Of a stretch of DNA of 32,593 nucleotides, positions 24,893 through 32,593 are shown one piece after another. Positions within the stretch are counted from its first letter, which is position 1, and the number at the start of each line of letters is the position of its first letter. Below the pieces are notes generated by a model. It ran no database searches. It was not told the origin of the DNA and was given only the letters and a program-made list of their open reading frames with translations. The DNA comes from Pirellulaceae bacterium (lineage in GTDB: Bacteria; Planctomycetota; Planctomycetia; Pirellulales; Pirellulaceae). The DNA is taken from NCBI GenBank assembly GCA_028066335.1, contig JALCBQ010000018.1:1-32593 (forward strand), given 5' to 3'. Both the position numbers and the translations under genes were made by a program.

Positions 24893-26278
24893 CTAAAGGG
24901 CTAAAAGGAGGCGACTTGGTGCCTCAAGAAAACCTTTGATATCATTGAGATAGCGTGCGGCTGTAGCACCATCAACGAGTCGATGGTCGTAGGAGAGGCT
25001 CATCGGTAACATAAGTCGAGGCGTAATTGAGTCGTCTTCCATAACCACAGGTAGCTTACGGCTACGGCCAACGAGTAGGATAGCGACCTCGGGAACGTTG
25101 ACCATGGGGGTTGAATAAGTCCCACCAATGGCTCCAAGGTTACTAATGGTAAAGGTTGATCCTTGTAAGTCTTCTACCCCAAAAGTATTGTTACGAGCAT
25201 TGGTAGCAATCGTCGTGAGATCGCGGGCTATTTCTGAGATTGATTTTCTATCGGCCTCACGTAGCGAAGGAACGACGAGTCCTCGTTCTGTATCGACAGC
25301 AATACCAACATTGACATATTCTTTATAAACGATCTTGCCAGCTTCAAGATCGACCGCCCCGTTTATTTCAGGATTTTGACGGAGCGACTGGGCAACAGCT
25401 TTGATAAGAAAAGGCATGCTCGTCAGTTTAATACCGGCACTTGCATAATCGTTTTTGCTCGCCTGGCGGATTTTTTCAAGTTCGGTAACGTCGGCATCGT
25501 CAAAGTTGGTAACGCGTGGAACGGTCGACCACGATTCACCCATTTTAGCACCGATAACTTTTCGAATTCGGGCCATTTTCTCGATACGAATGGGGCCATG
25601 TTTATCATTTTCACCGGTAGAGGGTCGAGGCGGTAACGCTCTGTTGGTGCCGAGAGAGGGAGTTGTTGACGAATTTATATTTGGTGCGGCAGGTCGTCCC
25701 TGGTTACGGACTGCACGTAAAACATCGTCACGAGTAATACGGTTCCCCTCGCCTGACCCGGTGACCTGGGTTAGATCGACACCGACTTCACGGGCAAAAC
25801 GCCGGACGGCCGGCCCTGCCGGAACTGGCTCATCTGAATCAGTCAGCTCAGAAGGTTGTTCTTCAGTAGGAGTAGGCAGTGGTGTTGATGTCGCAGAAGG
25901 TGCCACTGTGGGAGAAGGAGTAGCAGCAACTGAAGCAGGAGGCTCTGGGAGGGGCGACTCAACAGGGGGCGCTGGGGGCGGTTCGTTTGCGACTTCAGCA
26001 GGTGGCTCTGGAACGACTTCGGGCGCAGCTTCTGCGGTGTCTCCCGATTCAATGCTAACCATCGGGGAGCCGACAGGGATCGAATCACCGACGGCAACAT
26101 GAATAGCGGTAATTTTCCCTGCAGCATCACTCGGCACGGCGACGGTCGCTTTATCGGTCTCGATTTCAAGAAGATCTTGCCCCTTTTCGACAACCTCGCC
26201 GACACTCACGTAGAGTTCAAGGACATCACCAGATTCAATACCATCGCCAAGTTCAGGTAACTTTATTTCGCTCGCCAT
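24893..26278 (-). CDS. aceF: pyruvate dehydrogenase E2, dihydrolipoamide acetyltransferase
   Basis: 461 residues. The N-terminal lipoyl domain has ETDKATVAVPS with K43 as the lipoylated lysine. One lipoyl domain only, followed by a Pro/Ala/Glu-rich flexible linker at about 80-145. The E3-binding domain lies near 150-190 (AVRRFAREVGVDLTQVTGSG, ITRDDVLRAV). The catalytic domain ends in SYDHRLVDGA with H432 and D436. It transfers the acetyl group from lipoamide to CoA at the core of the complex. The gene follows aceE on the same strand after 171 bases and is closed by a strong terminator. Its 5' leader resembles that of the ECF sigma gene. Confidence 0.95.
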   Translation of the reverse strand: MASEIKLPELGDGIESGDVLELYVSVGEVVEKGQDLLEIETDKATVAVPSDAAGKITAIHVAVGDSIPVGSPMVSIESGDTAEAAPEVVPEPPAEVANEPPPAPPVESPLPEPPASVAATPSPTVAPSATSTPLPTPTEEQPSELTDSDEPVPAGPAVRRFAREVGVDLTQVTGSGEGNRITRDDVLRAVRNQGRPAAPNINSSTTPSLGTNRALPPRPSTGENDKHGPIRIEKMARIRKVIGAKMGESWSTVPRVTNFDDADVTELEKIRQASKNDYASAGIKLTSMPFLIKAVAQSLRQNPEINGAVDLEAGKIVYKEYVNVGIAVDTERGLVVPSLREADRKSISEIARDLTTIATNARNNTFGVEDLQGSTFTISNLGAIGGTYSTPMVNVPEVAILLVGRSRKLPVVMEDDSITPRLMLPMSLSYDHRLVDGATAARYLNDIKGFLEAPSRLLLAL

Positions 26279-26281
26279 AGC

Positions 26282-26325
26282 TTATCTATTTCGTCAAAAA
26301 TTAGGTTTCAGTTCTAAAGAAAATT
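26282..26325 (-). promoter_or_regulatory. leader element shared with the ECF sigma gene (copy 2)
   Basis: The 44 bases before the aceF ATG match the leader of the ECF sigma gene (23759-23797) at 33 of 39 aligned positions with a 5-base insertion. It lies in the aceE-aceF spacer and reaches to within 4 bases of the start codon. Confidence 0.55.
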
Positions 26326-26449
26326 GCCAAAACTTTGCTGCGAAAAACCACTATATTTGATGGCTTCTCATGTTGTCGTCTTACAACAAGTTGAATACAA
26401 GACCACTCAAAACAGAGGAGCTTAAGGGTCAACATAACGCGTTACTACA

Positions 26450-29164
26450 TTAAGCGTAGAGCGGAAATGCTTTTTCACGGTCAATGCCCAGGTCGTTGAT
26501 TGCCTGAGCAAGTTCTTCGTTGGTGAATTCTCCTTTTTCGACAAGACGGTGAAGGGTTGCTGCAACGATAAATTCAGCGTCAACTTCAAAATGTCGTCTA
26601 AGGTTTTCTCGAGTTTCACTCCGTCCCATCCCGTCGGTGCCTAAGACAAAATAATCATCGGGAACCCAAGGAGTAATTTGTTCAGGAAGGGCTCTGACAT
26701 AATCGCTTGCGGCGATAAATGGCCCCTCTGTGTCAGCAAGAACAGTTTCGATATAAGAGACCCTGGGTTCTTCGGTCGGGTGAAGCATGTTCCAGCGGCG
26801 GCACTCCTGAGCCTCTCGAGCGATCTGGGTATAGCTTGTAACGGACCAGACATCAGAGCTTACTTGATACTTTTCTGCTAAAATCTCTTGTGCTCTCAAG
26901 GTACTACGCAAAATAGCCCCGGAGCCAAAGAGCTGCACCCTCGTCTTGCTTTTTTTAGCCTCTTTGCTTGAAAGCCGGTAGATCCCTTGGATGATCCCTT
27001 CTTCTACACCTTCGGGCATCTCGGGCATAACATAGTTTTCATTTTCCGCAGTAATATAATAGAGAGCTGTCTCCCCTTCTTTATACAAACGTCGGAGGCC
27101 ATCCATGACAATTACGGCCAACTCGTAGGCATAGGCCGGGTCATAGGCGCGGACAGTTGGAAAAGCCATTGCATTGAGCAGACTGTGGCCGTCTTGATGT
27201 TGAAGCCCTTCACCATTGAGGGTTGTACGCCCGGCCGTTCCTCCGATGAGGAATCCTTTGGCTCGCATGTCAGCAGCCGCCCAAATAAGGTCACCAATAC
27301 GTTGGAACCCAAACATCGAATAATAAATAAAGAATGGAATCATATTGATACCATGGGAACTATAAGCTGTTCCTGCAGCGTTAAAGGAGGCCATTGAGCC
27401 TGCTTCGCTAATTCCTTCTTCTAAAATCTGGCCGTTTTGAGCCTCTTTGTAATAAAGCAAGTCATCGGAGTCGACTGGCTCGTAGAGTTGGCCGGCATGG
27501 GCATAAATGCCGACTTGGCGGAACATGCCTTCCATACCAAAGGTGCGAGATTCATCGGGGACAATCGGGACAATATACTTGCCAATCTCTTTGTCGCGAC
27601 ACAACTTGGAAAGGAGGCGGACAAAGCCCATCGTTGTTGACATCTCTTTCCCTTTGGAACCACCCAGGAACTCCTGGTAGCTTTCAATGGAGGGGACATC
27701 TATTGTTGGAATTTCTGTTTTACGCTCGGGGACCGAGCCGCCGAGCTCTTTACGATGGTCTTTGAGATATTTAATTTCAACGCCGTCTTGGGCAGGTTTG
27801 TAAAACGGTGCGTTTTTAATTTCATCGTCCGAGATGGGAATCCCAAAGCGAGATCGGAATTCGATCATTTCGGCCTCATTGAGCTTCTTTTGGTTGTGGG
27901 CGATATTTTTTCCTTCACCCGCTTCGCCAAGGCCATACCCTTTGATCGTTTTGGCCAAAATCACTGATGGCTTTCCCTTGCATTCGATTGCCGCTTTGTA
28001 GGCGGTGTAGACCTTGCGCGGATCGTGGCCACCACGAGAGAGCTTCTCGAGTTGCTCATCTGAGTAGTTTTCGACCATTTTAAGAAGTTCAGGATGCTTC
28101 CCAAAAAAATGTTCACGAATATACGATCCAGGCATGACCGTATACTTCTGGTACTGGCCATCGACGACTTCGTTCATTCTTTTAATAAGAAGGCCGTGTT
28201 TGTCCTGGGCTAAGAGCGGATCCCACTCAGAACCCCAAATACACTTAATAACGTTCCAGCCGGCACCACGGAAAATCCCTTCGAGCTCTTGAATGATTTT
28301 GCCATTTCCACGGACGGGACCATCAAGTCGTTGTAGATTACAGTTAATGACAAAAGTAAGGTTTTCAAGGTTTTCGCGAGAAGCTAGGGTAATTGCTCCG
28401 AGGGTCTCTGGCTCGTCACACTCACCATCGCCTAAATAGGCCCAGACTCGTTGATCTTTCGTATTTTTAAGGCCACGATCATTGAGATACTCGTTAAATC
28501 GAGCTTGATAGATCGCCATAATCGGAGCAAGGCCCATTGAGACGGTTGGGAACTCCCAAAAATTCTCCATAAGCCATGGATGTGGGTACGAGGAGAGGCC
28601 CCCTTCGGGCTGTAATTCACGTCGAAAGTTATTAAGGTTTGCTTCGGTAAGACGCCCCTCTAAAAAGGCGCGAGAGTAGATACCTGGCGAAGCATGGCCC
28701 TGAAAGTAGATTTGGTCGCCATTATAGCCTGTTTCACCACGACCACGGAAAAAGTGGTTCTGAGCAACCTCATAAAGAGTAGCCGAGGAGGCAAAAGTCG
28801 AAATATGACCGCCAAGGCCGTCGTTGTTCATATTGGCACGGGTAACCATAGCCATGGCGTTCCACCGTACAATGCTCCGGATACGACGTTCGATTTCATG
28901 GTTACCTGGATATTGTGGCTGCTGGTCGGCAGGGATTGTGTTGACATAAGGAGTCGTATGTTGAAAAGGAAGCTCAACCCCTTTACGCCGTGCCTTGTTT
29001 TCCATTTGCGTTAACAAATATTGAACCCGCTCGGCCCCTTTACTTTTAAAGACATACTCAATTGAATCAAGCCACTCTTGTGTTTCGGCTGGATCAATAT
29101 CTTGAGGATAAAGATGAGGATTTTGTGAATCAGTCGATTGATTCACCGTGTCAACATCGCTCAT
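26450..29164 (-). CDS. aceE: pyruvate dehydrogenase E1 component, homodimeric type
   Basis: 904 residues from the ATG at 29164, where AGGGA lies 6 bases upstream; a longer frame from 29230 lacks support. This thiamin diphosphate enzyme decarboxylates pyruvate and acetylates the lipoyl group of E2. The thiamin diphosphate motif GDGECDEPETLGAI, continuing to LTFVINCNLQRLDGPVRGNG, lies near 260-310. The N-terminus ETQEWLDSIEYVF and the TAGRTTLNGEGLQHQDGHS loop are typical of the single-chain AceE family, as opposed to the alpha2beta2 type. Length is close to the E. coli enzyme (887). lpdA lies upstream and aceF downstream on the same strand. Confidence 0.97.
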   Translation of the reverse strand: MSDVDTVNQSTDSQNPHLYPQDIDPAETQEWLDSIEYVFKSKGAERVQYLLTQMENKARRKGVELPFQHTTPYVNTIPADQQPQYPGNHEIERRIRSIVRWNAMAMVTRANMNNDGLGGHISTFASSATLYEVAQNHFFRGRGETGYNGDQIYFQGHASPGIYSRAFLEGRLTEANLNNFRRELQPEGGLSSYPHPWLMENFWEFPTVSMGLAPIMAIYQARFNEYLNDRGLKNTKDQRVWAYLGDGECDEPETLGAITLASRENLENLTFVINCNLQRLDGPVRGNGKIIQELEGIFRGAGWNVIKCIWGSEWDPLLAQDKHGLLIKRMNEVVDGQYQKYTVMPGSYIREHFFGKHPELLKMVENYSDEQLEKLSRGGHDPRKVYTAYKAAIECKGKPSVILAKTIKGYGLGEAGEGKNIAHNQKKLNEAEMIEFRSRFGIPISDDEIKNAPFYKPAQDGVEIKYLKDHRKELGGSVPERKTEIPTIDVPSIESYQEFLGGSKGKEMSTTMGFVRLLSKLCRDKEIGKYIVPIVPDESRTFGMEGMFRQVGIYAHAGQLYEPVDSDDLLYYKEAQNGQILEEGISEAGSMASFNAAGTAYSSHGINMIPFFIYYSMFGFQRIGDLIWAAADMRAKGFLIGGTAGRTTLNGEGLQHQDGHSLLNAMAFPTVRAYDPAYAYELAVIVMDGLRRLYKEGETALYYITAENENYVMPEMPEGVEEGIIQGIYRLSSKEAKKSKTRVQLFGSGAILRSTLRAQEILAEKYQVSSDVWSVTSYTQIAREAQECRRWNMLHPTEEPRVSYIETVLADTEGPFIAASDYVRALPEQITPWVPDDYFVLGTDGMGRSETRENLRRHFEVDAEFIVAATLHRLVEKGEFTNEELAQAINDLGIDREKAFPLYA

Positions 29165-29760
29165 AAAGTTCCCTTTTTTTTCGAGATATTGTATTTTATT
29201 CGTTCGTCGGCAAAGTGAGGTTCCTCCCACTTTTGCTCTTTATTTTATTAGTTCTTGGCGTGTAAGGTTAAGTAAGACGTTTTGGCAAAGAGAAATTAAA
29301 GGGTGGTCAATCAGCCGATCGAGTCAGGCTACCTACTGAAAGGCTTTCTTTAACTTTACTCAAAGGAGAGTAAACTTCTGTAAAACGGCCTACCTTCATT
29401 TATTCGGACCTGTTGAATGAAGTCTCTCTCAAAAGAGGCTACGGGGGCGATCTTCAAAGGATAGAACATCAATTCAGGCTGATCATAACGGTTATACTAA
29501 AATCCGCCGTCATTTTCCCCGAGATTCGGTATTTCGTAAAGAGTTCAACGGCTCTTTCTTTGGGCATAGAATCCTTTTTTTAGCTTAAGTTCTTTTTTTC
29601 AAAAGAGTTAGGTCGACTTAAAATGAAGGGTTTTAAGGTGGCAATAGATTCCCTAAGAGGTGATTTTGGGCATAGAAGAAGAATTTCCTCTATGTAGAAT
29701 GCCTAAGTGGAAGAATATTCCGTGGAAGTTGCTCGACTGCTTGTAATCGGCCAGGATTCT
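29165..29760. other. 596-base spacer between lpdA and aceE
   Basis: No gene seen. A perfect 7-bp stem, TTTACTC (29355-29361) with GAGTAAA (29368-29374), has a 6-base loop. The 13-bp sequence TTTGGGCATAGAA occurs twice, at 29559-29571 and 29665-29677. The aceE promoter should be here but no clear -10/-35 pair was found. No T-rich terminator was seen after lpdA. Confidence 0.45.
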
Positions 29761-31206
29761 CTAACGAGACAACTCGGCCTTTGCCTTTTTCTTGGGTTTG
29801 TATATCTCTGTCGCTGTGCCATAGAAAATTTCGCCAGCATTCATGACCGTTTCACTAAGGGTTGGGTGTGGGTGAATCGTTTCGGTAATATCCCGTATTT
29901 CACATCCCATTTCGATCGCCAGGGCTGCTTCGGCGATGAGTTCACCGGCCCCCGATCCGACCATTCCACAACCGAGGACACGCTCGGTCTCCGGGTCGAT
30001 AATCCATTTAGTAAGCCCATCGGTGCAACCGAGAGCCTGGGCTCGGCCACTGGCTGCCCAGGGATAGCTGGCGATTTCGACTTTTCGTCCTGCGGCTTTT
30101 GCCTCTTCAACAGTTATTCCGGCCCACGCAATTTCAGGATCAGTGAAGACGACAGCCGGAATGGCAACTTTGTCGAACTCGACCTCTTGGTGGTGTAGTG
30201 CCTCAATAGCAACACGTCCTTCATGAGTCGCTTTGTGGGCAAGCATCGGTTCGCCTGCCGCATCGCCGATGACTAAAATATGGGGGTCGGCAGTCTCTTG
30301 TTTTTTATTACATTTTACAAAGCCTTGTTGATCAAGCTCTACTTTGGTATTTTCAAGGCCGATGTTTTGCGTGTTTGGCCGGCGACCGACACAAACAAGG
30401 ACACGGTCGTATTTTTCAGTTCCAAATTTATCTGGACCTTCGAAAGAGACTTGAACTTGCTGACCATCAAGGGCTAGTGAGCCGACTTTGGTATTTAGAA
30501 AAATCCGATCTTGAAATAACTTTCTTAGCCTTTTTTCAAGAGGTTTTACCAAGTCGCGGTCTGCGCCCATGAGGAGCCCTTGAGAAAGCTCAACGACTGA
30601 GACCTTTGTCCCTAACGCTGCATAGACTGAACCCATCTCGAGGCCAATGTAACCCCCACCAATGACCAGAAGGTTTTCGGGAGCATCTTTGAGTTCAAGA
30701 GCGCCGGTCGAATCCATAACTCGATCAGATCCAATATTGAACATTGGGGGCATTGCAGGGGTTGATCCGCTAGCGAGAACGATTTTGTCAAAAGTCAATT
30801 TCTTTTCTTGAGGAATCGACTCGTGGTCACCTTCAAGGCGGAGGGTCGTCGAGTTTTCAAAGTAGCCGCGGGCTTGGATCACTTTGACCTTGCGGCGTTT
30901 AGCGAGTTGCCCAAGTCCGTCTGAGAGGTTGCTTATTACTTTTTCCTTACGGGCAAGGAGCTTTGGTAAATCAATCTGAGGAGATGAGAACTCAACTCCC
31001 CATTCTTCACTGAGGTCAGAAGCTTCACTAATGACTTTAGCGACGTGAAGAAGGGTTTTGGATGGGATACAACCACGTAAGAGGCAGGTCCCGCCCAGGC
31101 GAGGTTCCGCTTCGACGAGGGTTACCTCCATGCCTAGGTCGGCAGCCAAAAATGCGGCGGCATAACCCCCTGGGCCTCCACCAAGGACAGCAATTTGGGT
31201 ATGCAT
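29761..31206 (-). CDS. lpdA: dihydrolipoamide dehydrogenase (E3)
   Basis: 481 residues. GGGPGGYAAA at 9-18 binds FAD, GGTCLLRGCIPSKTL holds the redox disulfide C41-C46, and VIGGGYIGLEMGSVYAALG is the NAD-binding loop. The C-terminal HPHPTLSE supplies the catalytic histidine of the partner subunit. It re-oxidises the dihydrolipoyl groups of E2. A minus-strand promoter with TTGTTT and TATAAA lies in the spacer upstream. A gap of 596 bases separates it from aceE. The last 15 residues are Lys-rich. The same E3 can also serve other 2-oxo-acid complexes. Confidence 0.97.
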   Translation of the reverse strand: MHTQIAVLGGGPGGYAAAFLAADLGMEVTLVEAEPRLGGTCLLRGCIPSKTLLHVAKVISEASDLSEEWGVEFSSPQIDLPKLLARKEKVISNLSDGLGQLAKRRKVKVIQARGYFENSTTLRLEGDHESIPQEKKLTFDKIVLASGSTPAMPPMFNIGSDRVMDSTGALELKDAPENLLVIGGGYIGLEMGSVYAALGTKVSVVELSQGLLMGADRDLVKPLEKRLRKLFQDRIFLNTKVGSLALDGQQVQVSFEGPDKFGTEKYDRVLVCVGRRPNTQNIGLENTKVELDQQGFVKCNKKQETADPHILVIGDAAGEPMLAHKATHEGRVAIEALHHQEVEFDKVAIPAVVFTDPEIAWAGITVEEAKAAGRKVEIASYPWAASGRAQALGCTDGLTKWIIDPETERVLGCGMVGSGAGELIAEAALAIEMGCEIRDITETIHPHPTLSETVMNAGEIFYGTATEIYKPKKKAKAELSR

Positions 31207-31282
31207 ATTTCTTCTTTCGTCGATCGCTTTTAAGTAGAGTGTTTTGTCGCTTAAGCATGGGAAAAAGGAGATTCGGTAGCCA

Positions 31283-31310
31283 TTTATAATAGAAATTCTC
31301 CAAAAAACAA
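31283..31310 (-). promoter_or_regulatory. promoter of lpdA
   Basis: On the minus strand TTGTTT (31305-31310) and TATAAA (31283-31288) are 16 bases apart, 77 bases before the lpdA start. The -35 box overlaps the T-run of the rpsD terminator, which fits a new transcription unit. Confidence 0.45.
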
Positions 31311-31340
31311 CCCCCGGTGGTCAGTTGACCATCGGGGGTT
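31302..31340 (-). terminator. rho-independent terminator of rpsD
   Basis: AACCCCCGGTGGTCA (31309-31323) pairs with TGACCATCGGGGGTT (31326-31340) with one G-U pair, and on the minus strand G and six T residues follow. It lies about 140 bases after the rpsD stop. The plus strand also carries T-runs, so it may act both ways. Confidence 0.85.
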
Positions 31341-31478
31341 TTCGGTTGTTTTTAAATTTTATGTCCCTGGCGAGACACCCCTAGTGAAGGGAGAGCCTCC
31401 TTAAACTGCTTTCACCGAAAGGCCAGAGGTATCCAAGGGATAACAGGGCTTGTCGAAGAGACTAGCCATGACTGTCCC

Positions 31479-32087
31479 TTAGCGGGACAAGAATTCGACG
31501 ACGGTGTTTGCGTCGACTGGGAGACTAATATCGCTAGGGCCTGGTTTCCCCAAAACATTCGCCTGGAGTGTTTCGGCATCTGAGGTAATCCAGTCGGTCG
31601 GTTCGTTCACGTTCTCTTCAAGAACACTACGATAAAGAGTCGCCAGTTTCTCCTTGGGGCGAACCGAAACAATGTCGCCAGGGCGGACCTGATAGGAAGG
31701 TTTATTAACCTTGACACCGTTGACCATAAAGTGACCATGGACGATTCCCTGCCGCGCTTGTGGTCGGGTTTTGGCAAAACCACTACGGCGAACGACATTA
31801 TCAAGGCGTTGCTCACAAAGGATAAGAAGCTGTTCCCCCGTATTCCCTTTCATGCTTGTCGCTTTACTAAAGTAACGACGGAGTTGGCGTTCACCAAGGC
31901 CATAGTAATGTTTGATTTTTTGTTTTTCCATCAGCGATTTACCGTAGTTCGTCGAGCGACGGCCACGGTTGTGCATCCCGGGGGGATGGTCACGTCGCTC
32001 GGTCGCACGTAGTGCTCCACGACTTTCGTAAACAGCTACGCCGAGCCGGCGGTTGATTCTTGCTTTTGGTCCGGTGTAATGACCCAT
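31479..32087 (-). CDS. rpsD: 30S ribosomal protein S4
   Basis: 202 residues. MGHYTGPKARINRRLG at the start and the S4 RNA-binding domain at about 94-155 (EQRLDNVVRRSGFAKTRPQA, GIVHGHFMVNGVKVN, RPGDIVSV) identify it. S4 binds 16S rRNA early in assembly of the small subunit and often represses its own operon. The N-terminus lacks the zinc-binding cysteines of some S4 proteins. GGAG 9 bases before the ATG is its ribosome binding site. It is not with rpsM, rpsK or rpoA here. A terminator downstream separates it from lpdA, so it is its own unit. Confidence 0.97.
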   Translation of the reverse strand: MGHYTGPKARINRRLGVAVYESRGALRATERRDHPPGMHNRGRRSTNYGKSLMEKQKIKHYYGLGERQLRRYFSKATSMKGNTGEQLLILCEQRLDNVVRRSGFAKTRPQARQGIVHGHFMVNGVKVNKPSYQVRPGDIVSVRPKEKLATLYRSVLEENVNEPTDWITSDAETLQANVLGKPGPSDISLPVDANTVVEFLSR

Positions 32088-32114
32088 ACGTCTAAGCTCC
32101 AGTACTTCTTAATA

Positions 32115-32133
32115 TTACGCAAGTAAAGCGTAA
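32115..32133. promoter_or_regulatory. inverted repeat upstream of rpsD
   Basis: TTACGC (32115-32120) and GCGTAA (32128-32133) form a perfect 6-bp inverted repeat around 7 bases. It overlaps a possible minus-strand -10 box (TAATAT, 32112-32117). It may be an operator; I could not find a matching -35. Confidence 0.3.
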
Positions 32134-32333
32134 ATGCATGAAAAATAGGAATAGCTCTCTGCTACCTTCTGCCCAAAGGAGTTGGTCTTGGAAACCGTTT
32201 CTCTTTGATATTTGCAGGGTAAATATGCAAAAAACTGCCAGTATTTAAAAATCGGCCGCTAATAAGCCGAATCTCTGTAACTATCTTCTAATGCGCAGTG
32301 ACTTTTGACAAGAGGAAAAAGTGAGGGCCCCTG

Positions 32334-32593
32334 CTATTCTCCGAAAATCTTTTTGTCGAGCCGGTCATTGAGCTCTTGGGCATCGTTGTAGATGATTACT
32401 TGCAATTGATTGGACGGTGGAAAAATCGTCTCTTGTCGTTTTGCCGTGAGTCGCCTTGCGGGCAGGTTTCGTATAGCAATCGCTGCAATTTGTTCCGGGT
32501 ATTTACGAGCTAACAGGCCATAGATTTCAGGGTCTCGCTCACCTGAATCGCCGACCAAAATGAAACGCCGTTTTGGTAACATTCCAAGAAGCG
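32334..32593 (-). CDS. DUF2183/APP1-like phosphatase, C-terminal part
   Basis: Only the C-terminal 86 codons or so are in the window; the start lies beyond the right edge. An in-frame ATG at 32582 is probably internal, because the codons before it (LLG) continue the fold. KRRFILVGDSGERDPEIYGLLARKYP is the typical end of the DUF2183 domain found in the APP1 phosphatidate phosphatase, and it contains the GDSGE acid motif of that HAD-like family. Substrate in bacteria is not established. It lies on the minus strand 246 bases upstream of rpsD. Confidence 0.75.
   Translation of the reverse strand, partial: LLGMLPKRRFILVGDSGERDPEIYGLLARKYPEQIAAIAIRNLPARRLTAKRQETIFPPSNQLQVIIYNDAQELNDRLDKKIFGE

Noticed and set aside
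25455..26102. Long plus-strand frame of 215 codons opposite aceF
   Set aside because: It is a shadow of the Pro/Ala-rich linker of aceF; Gly/Ser repeats are the complement of that linker.

Overview
The window looks like chromosomal DNA of a planctomycete (Planctomycetota). The best evidence is a DUF1559-type pseudopilin with the characteristic prepilin N-terminus, several secreted proteins of planctomycete style, weak or absent Shine-Dalgarno sequences, and a mosaic of short operons on both strands. I see no phage, insertion sequence, CRISPR array, tRNA or rRNA. Most of the window is housekeeping and lineage-typical genes. The order or genus cannot be fixed from the sequence alone.

Layout, left to right. 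An exonuclease-BRCT protein (+) converges on a DUF1559 pseudopilin (-). A compact minus-strand operon follows, encoding an acyl carrier protein, an AMP-forming acyl ligase and an SDR/FabG-like reductase. Next is leuC-leuD (+), ending in a terminator, then a secreted beta-propeller protein (+), a structured non-coding stretch and a DUF4177 protein (+). bioB (-) and a PSP1-domain protein with a Cys-rich tail (+) are divergent. A minus-strand series holds RNase D, a second secreted NHL-type protein and a small TPR protein. A small YjfB-like protein (+) and an 815-residue secreted alpha/beta-hydrolase (+) follow. The hydrolase converges, across a shared bidirectional terminator, on a 670-residue secreted protein (-). 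Then come an HD-domain phosphohydrolase (+), an ECF sigma factor (-) and an orphan small gene (-) with its own terminator. The right end holds the pyruvate dehydrogenase genes on the minus strand, transcribed lpdA, aceE, aceF; rpsD lies upstream with its own terminator, and a truncated DUF2183/APP1-like gene reaches the window edge.

Metabolic links. LeuCD isomerises isopropylmalate in leucine synthesis. BioB makes biotin. AceE, AceF and Lpd form the pyruvate dehydrogenase complex that supplies acetyl-CoA. The ACP-ligase-SDR operon looks like a dedicated acyl-activation and beta-keto reduction module whose product is unknown.

The most unusual signals are: a leader of about 40 nt shared by the ECF sigma gene and aceF, a short Ser/Thr/Asn/Cys-rich extension on BioB with no alternative start codon, a small orphan gene with a good ribosome binding site and terminator, alternative stem-loops after the first beta-propeller gene, and 15-bp tandem repeats that read as pentapeptide repeats in a shifted frame.
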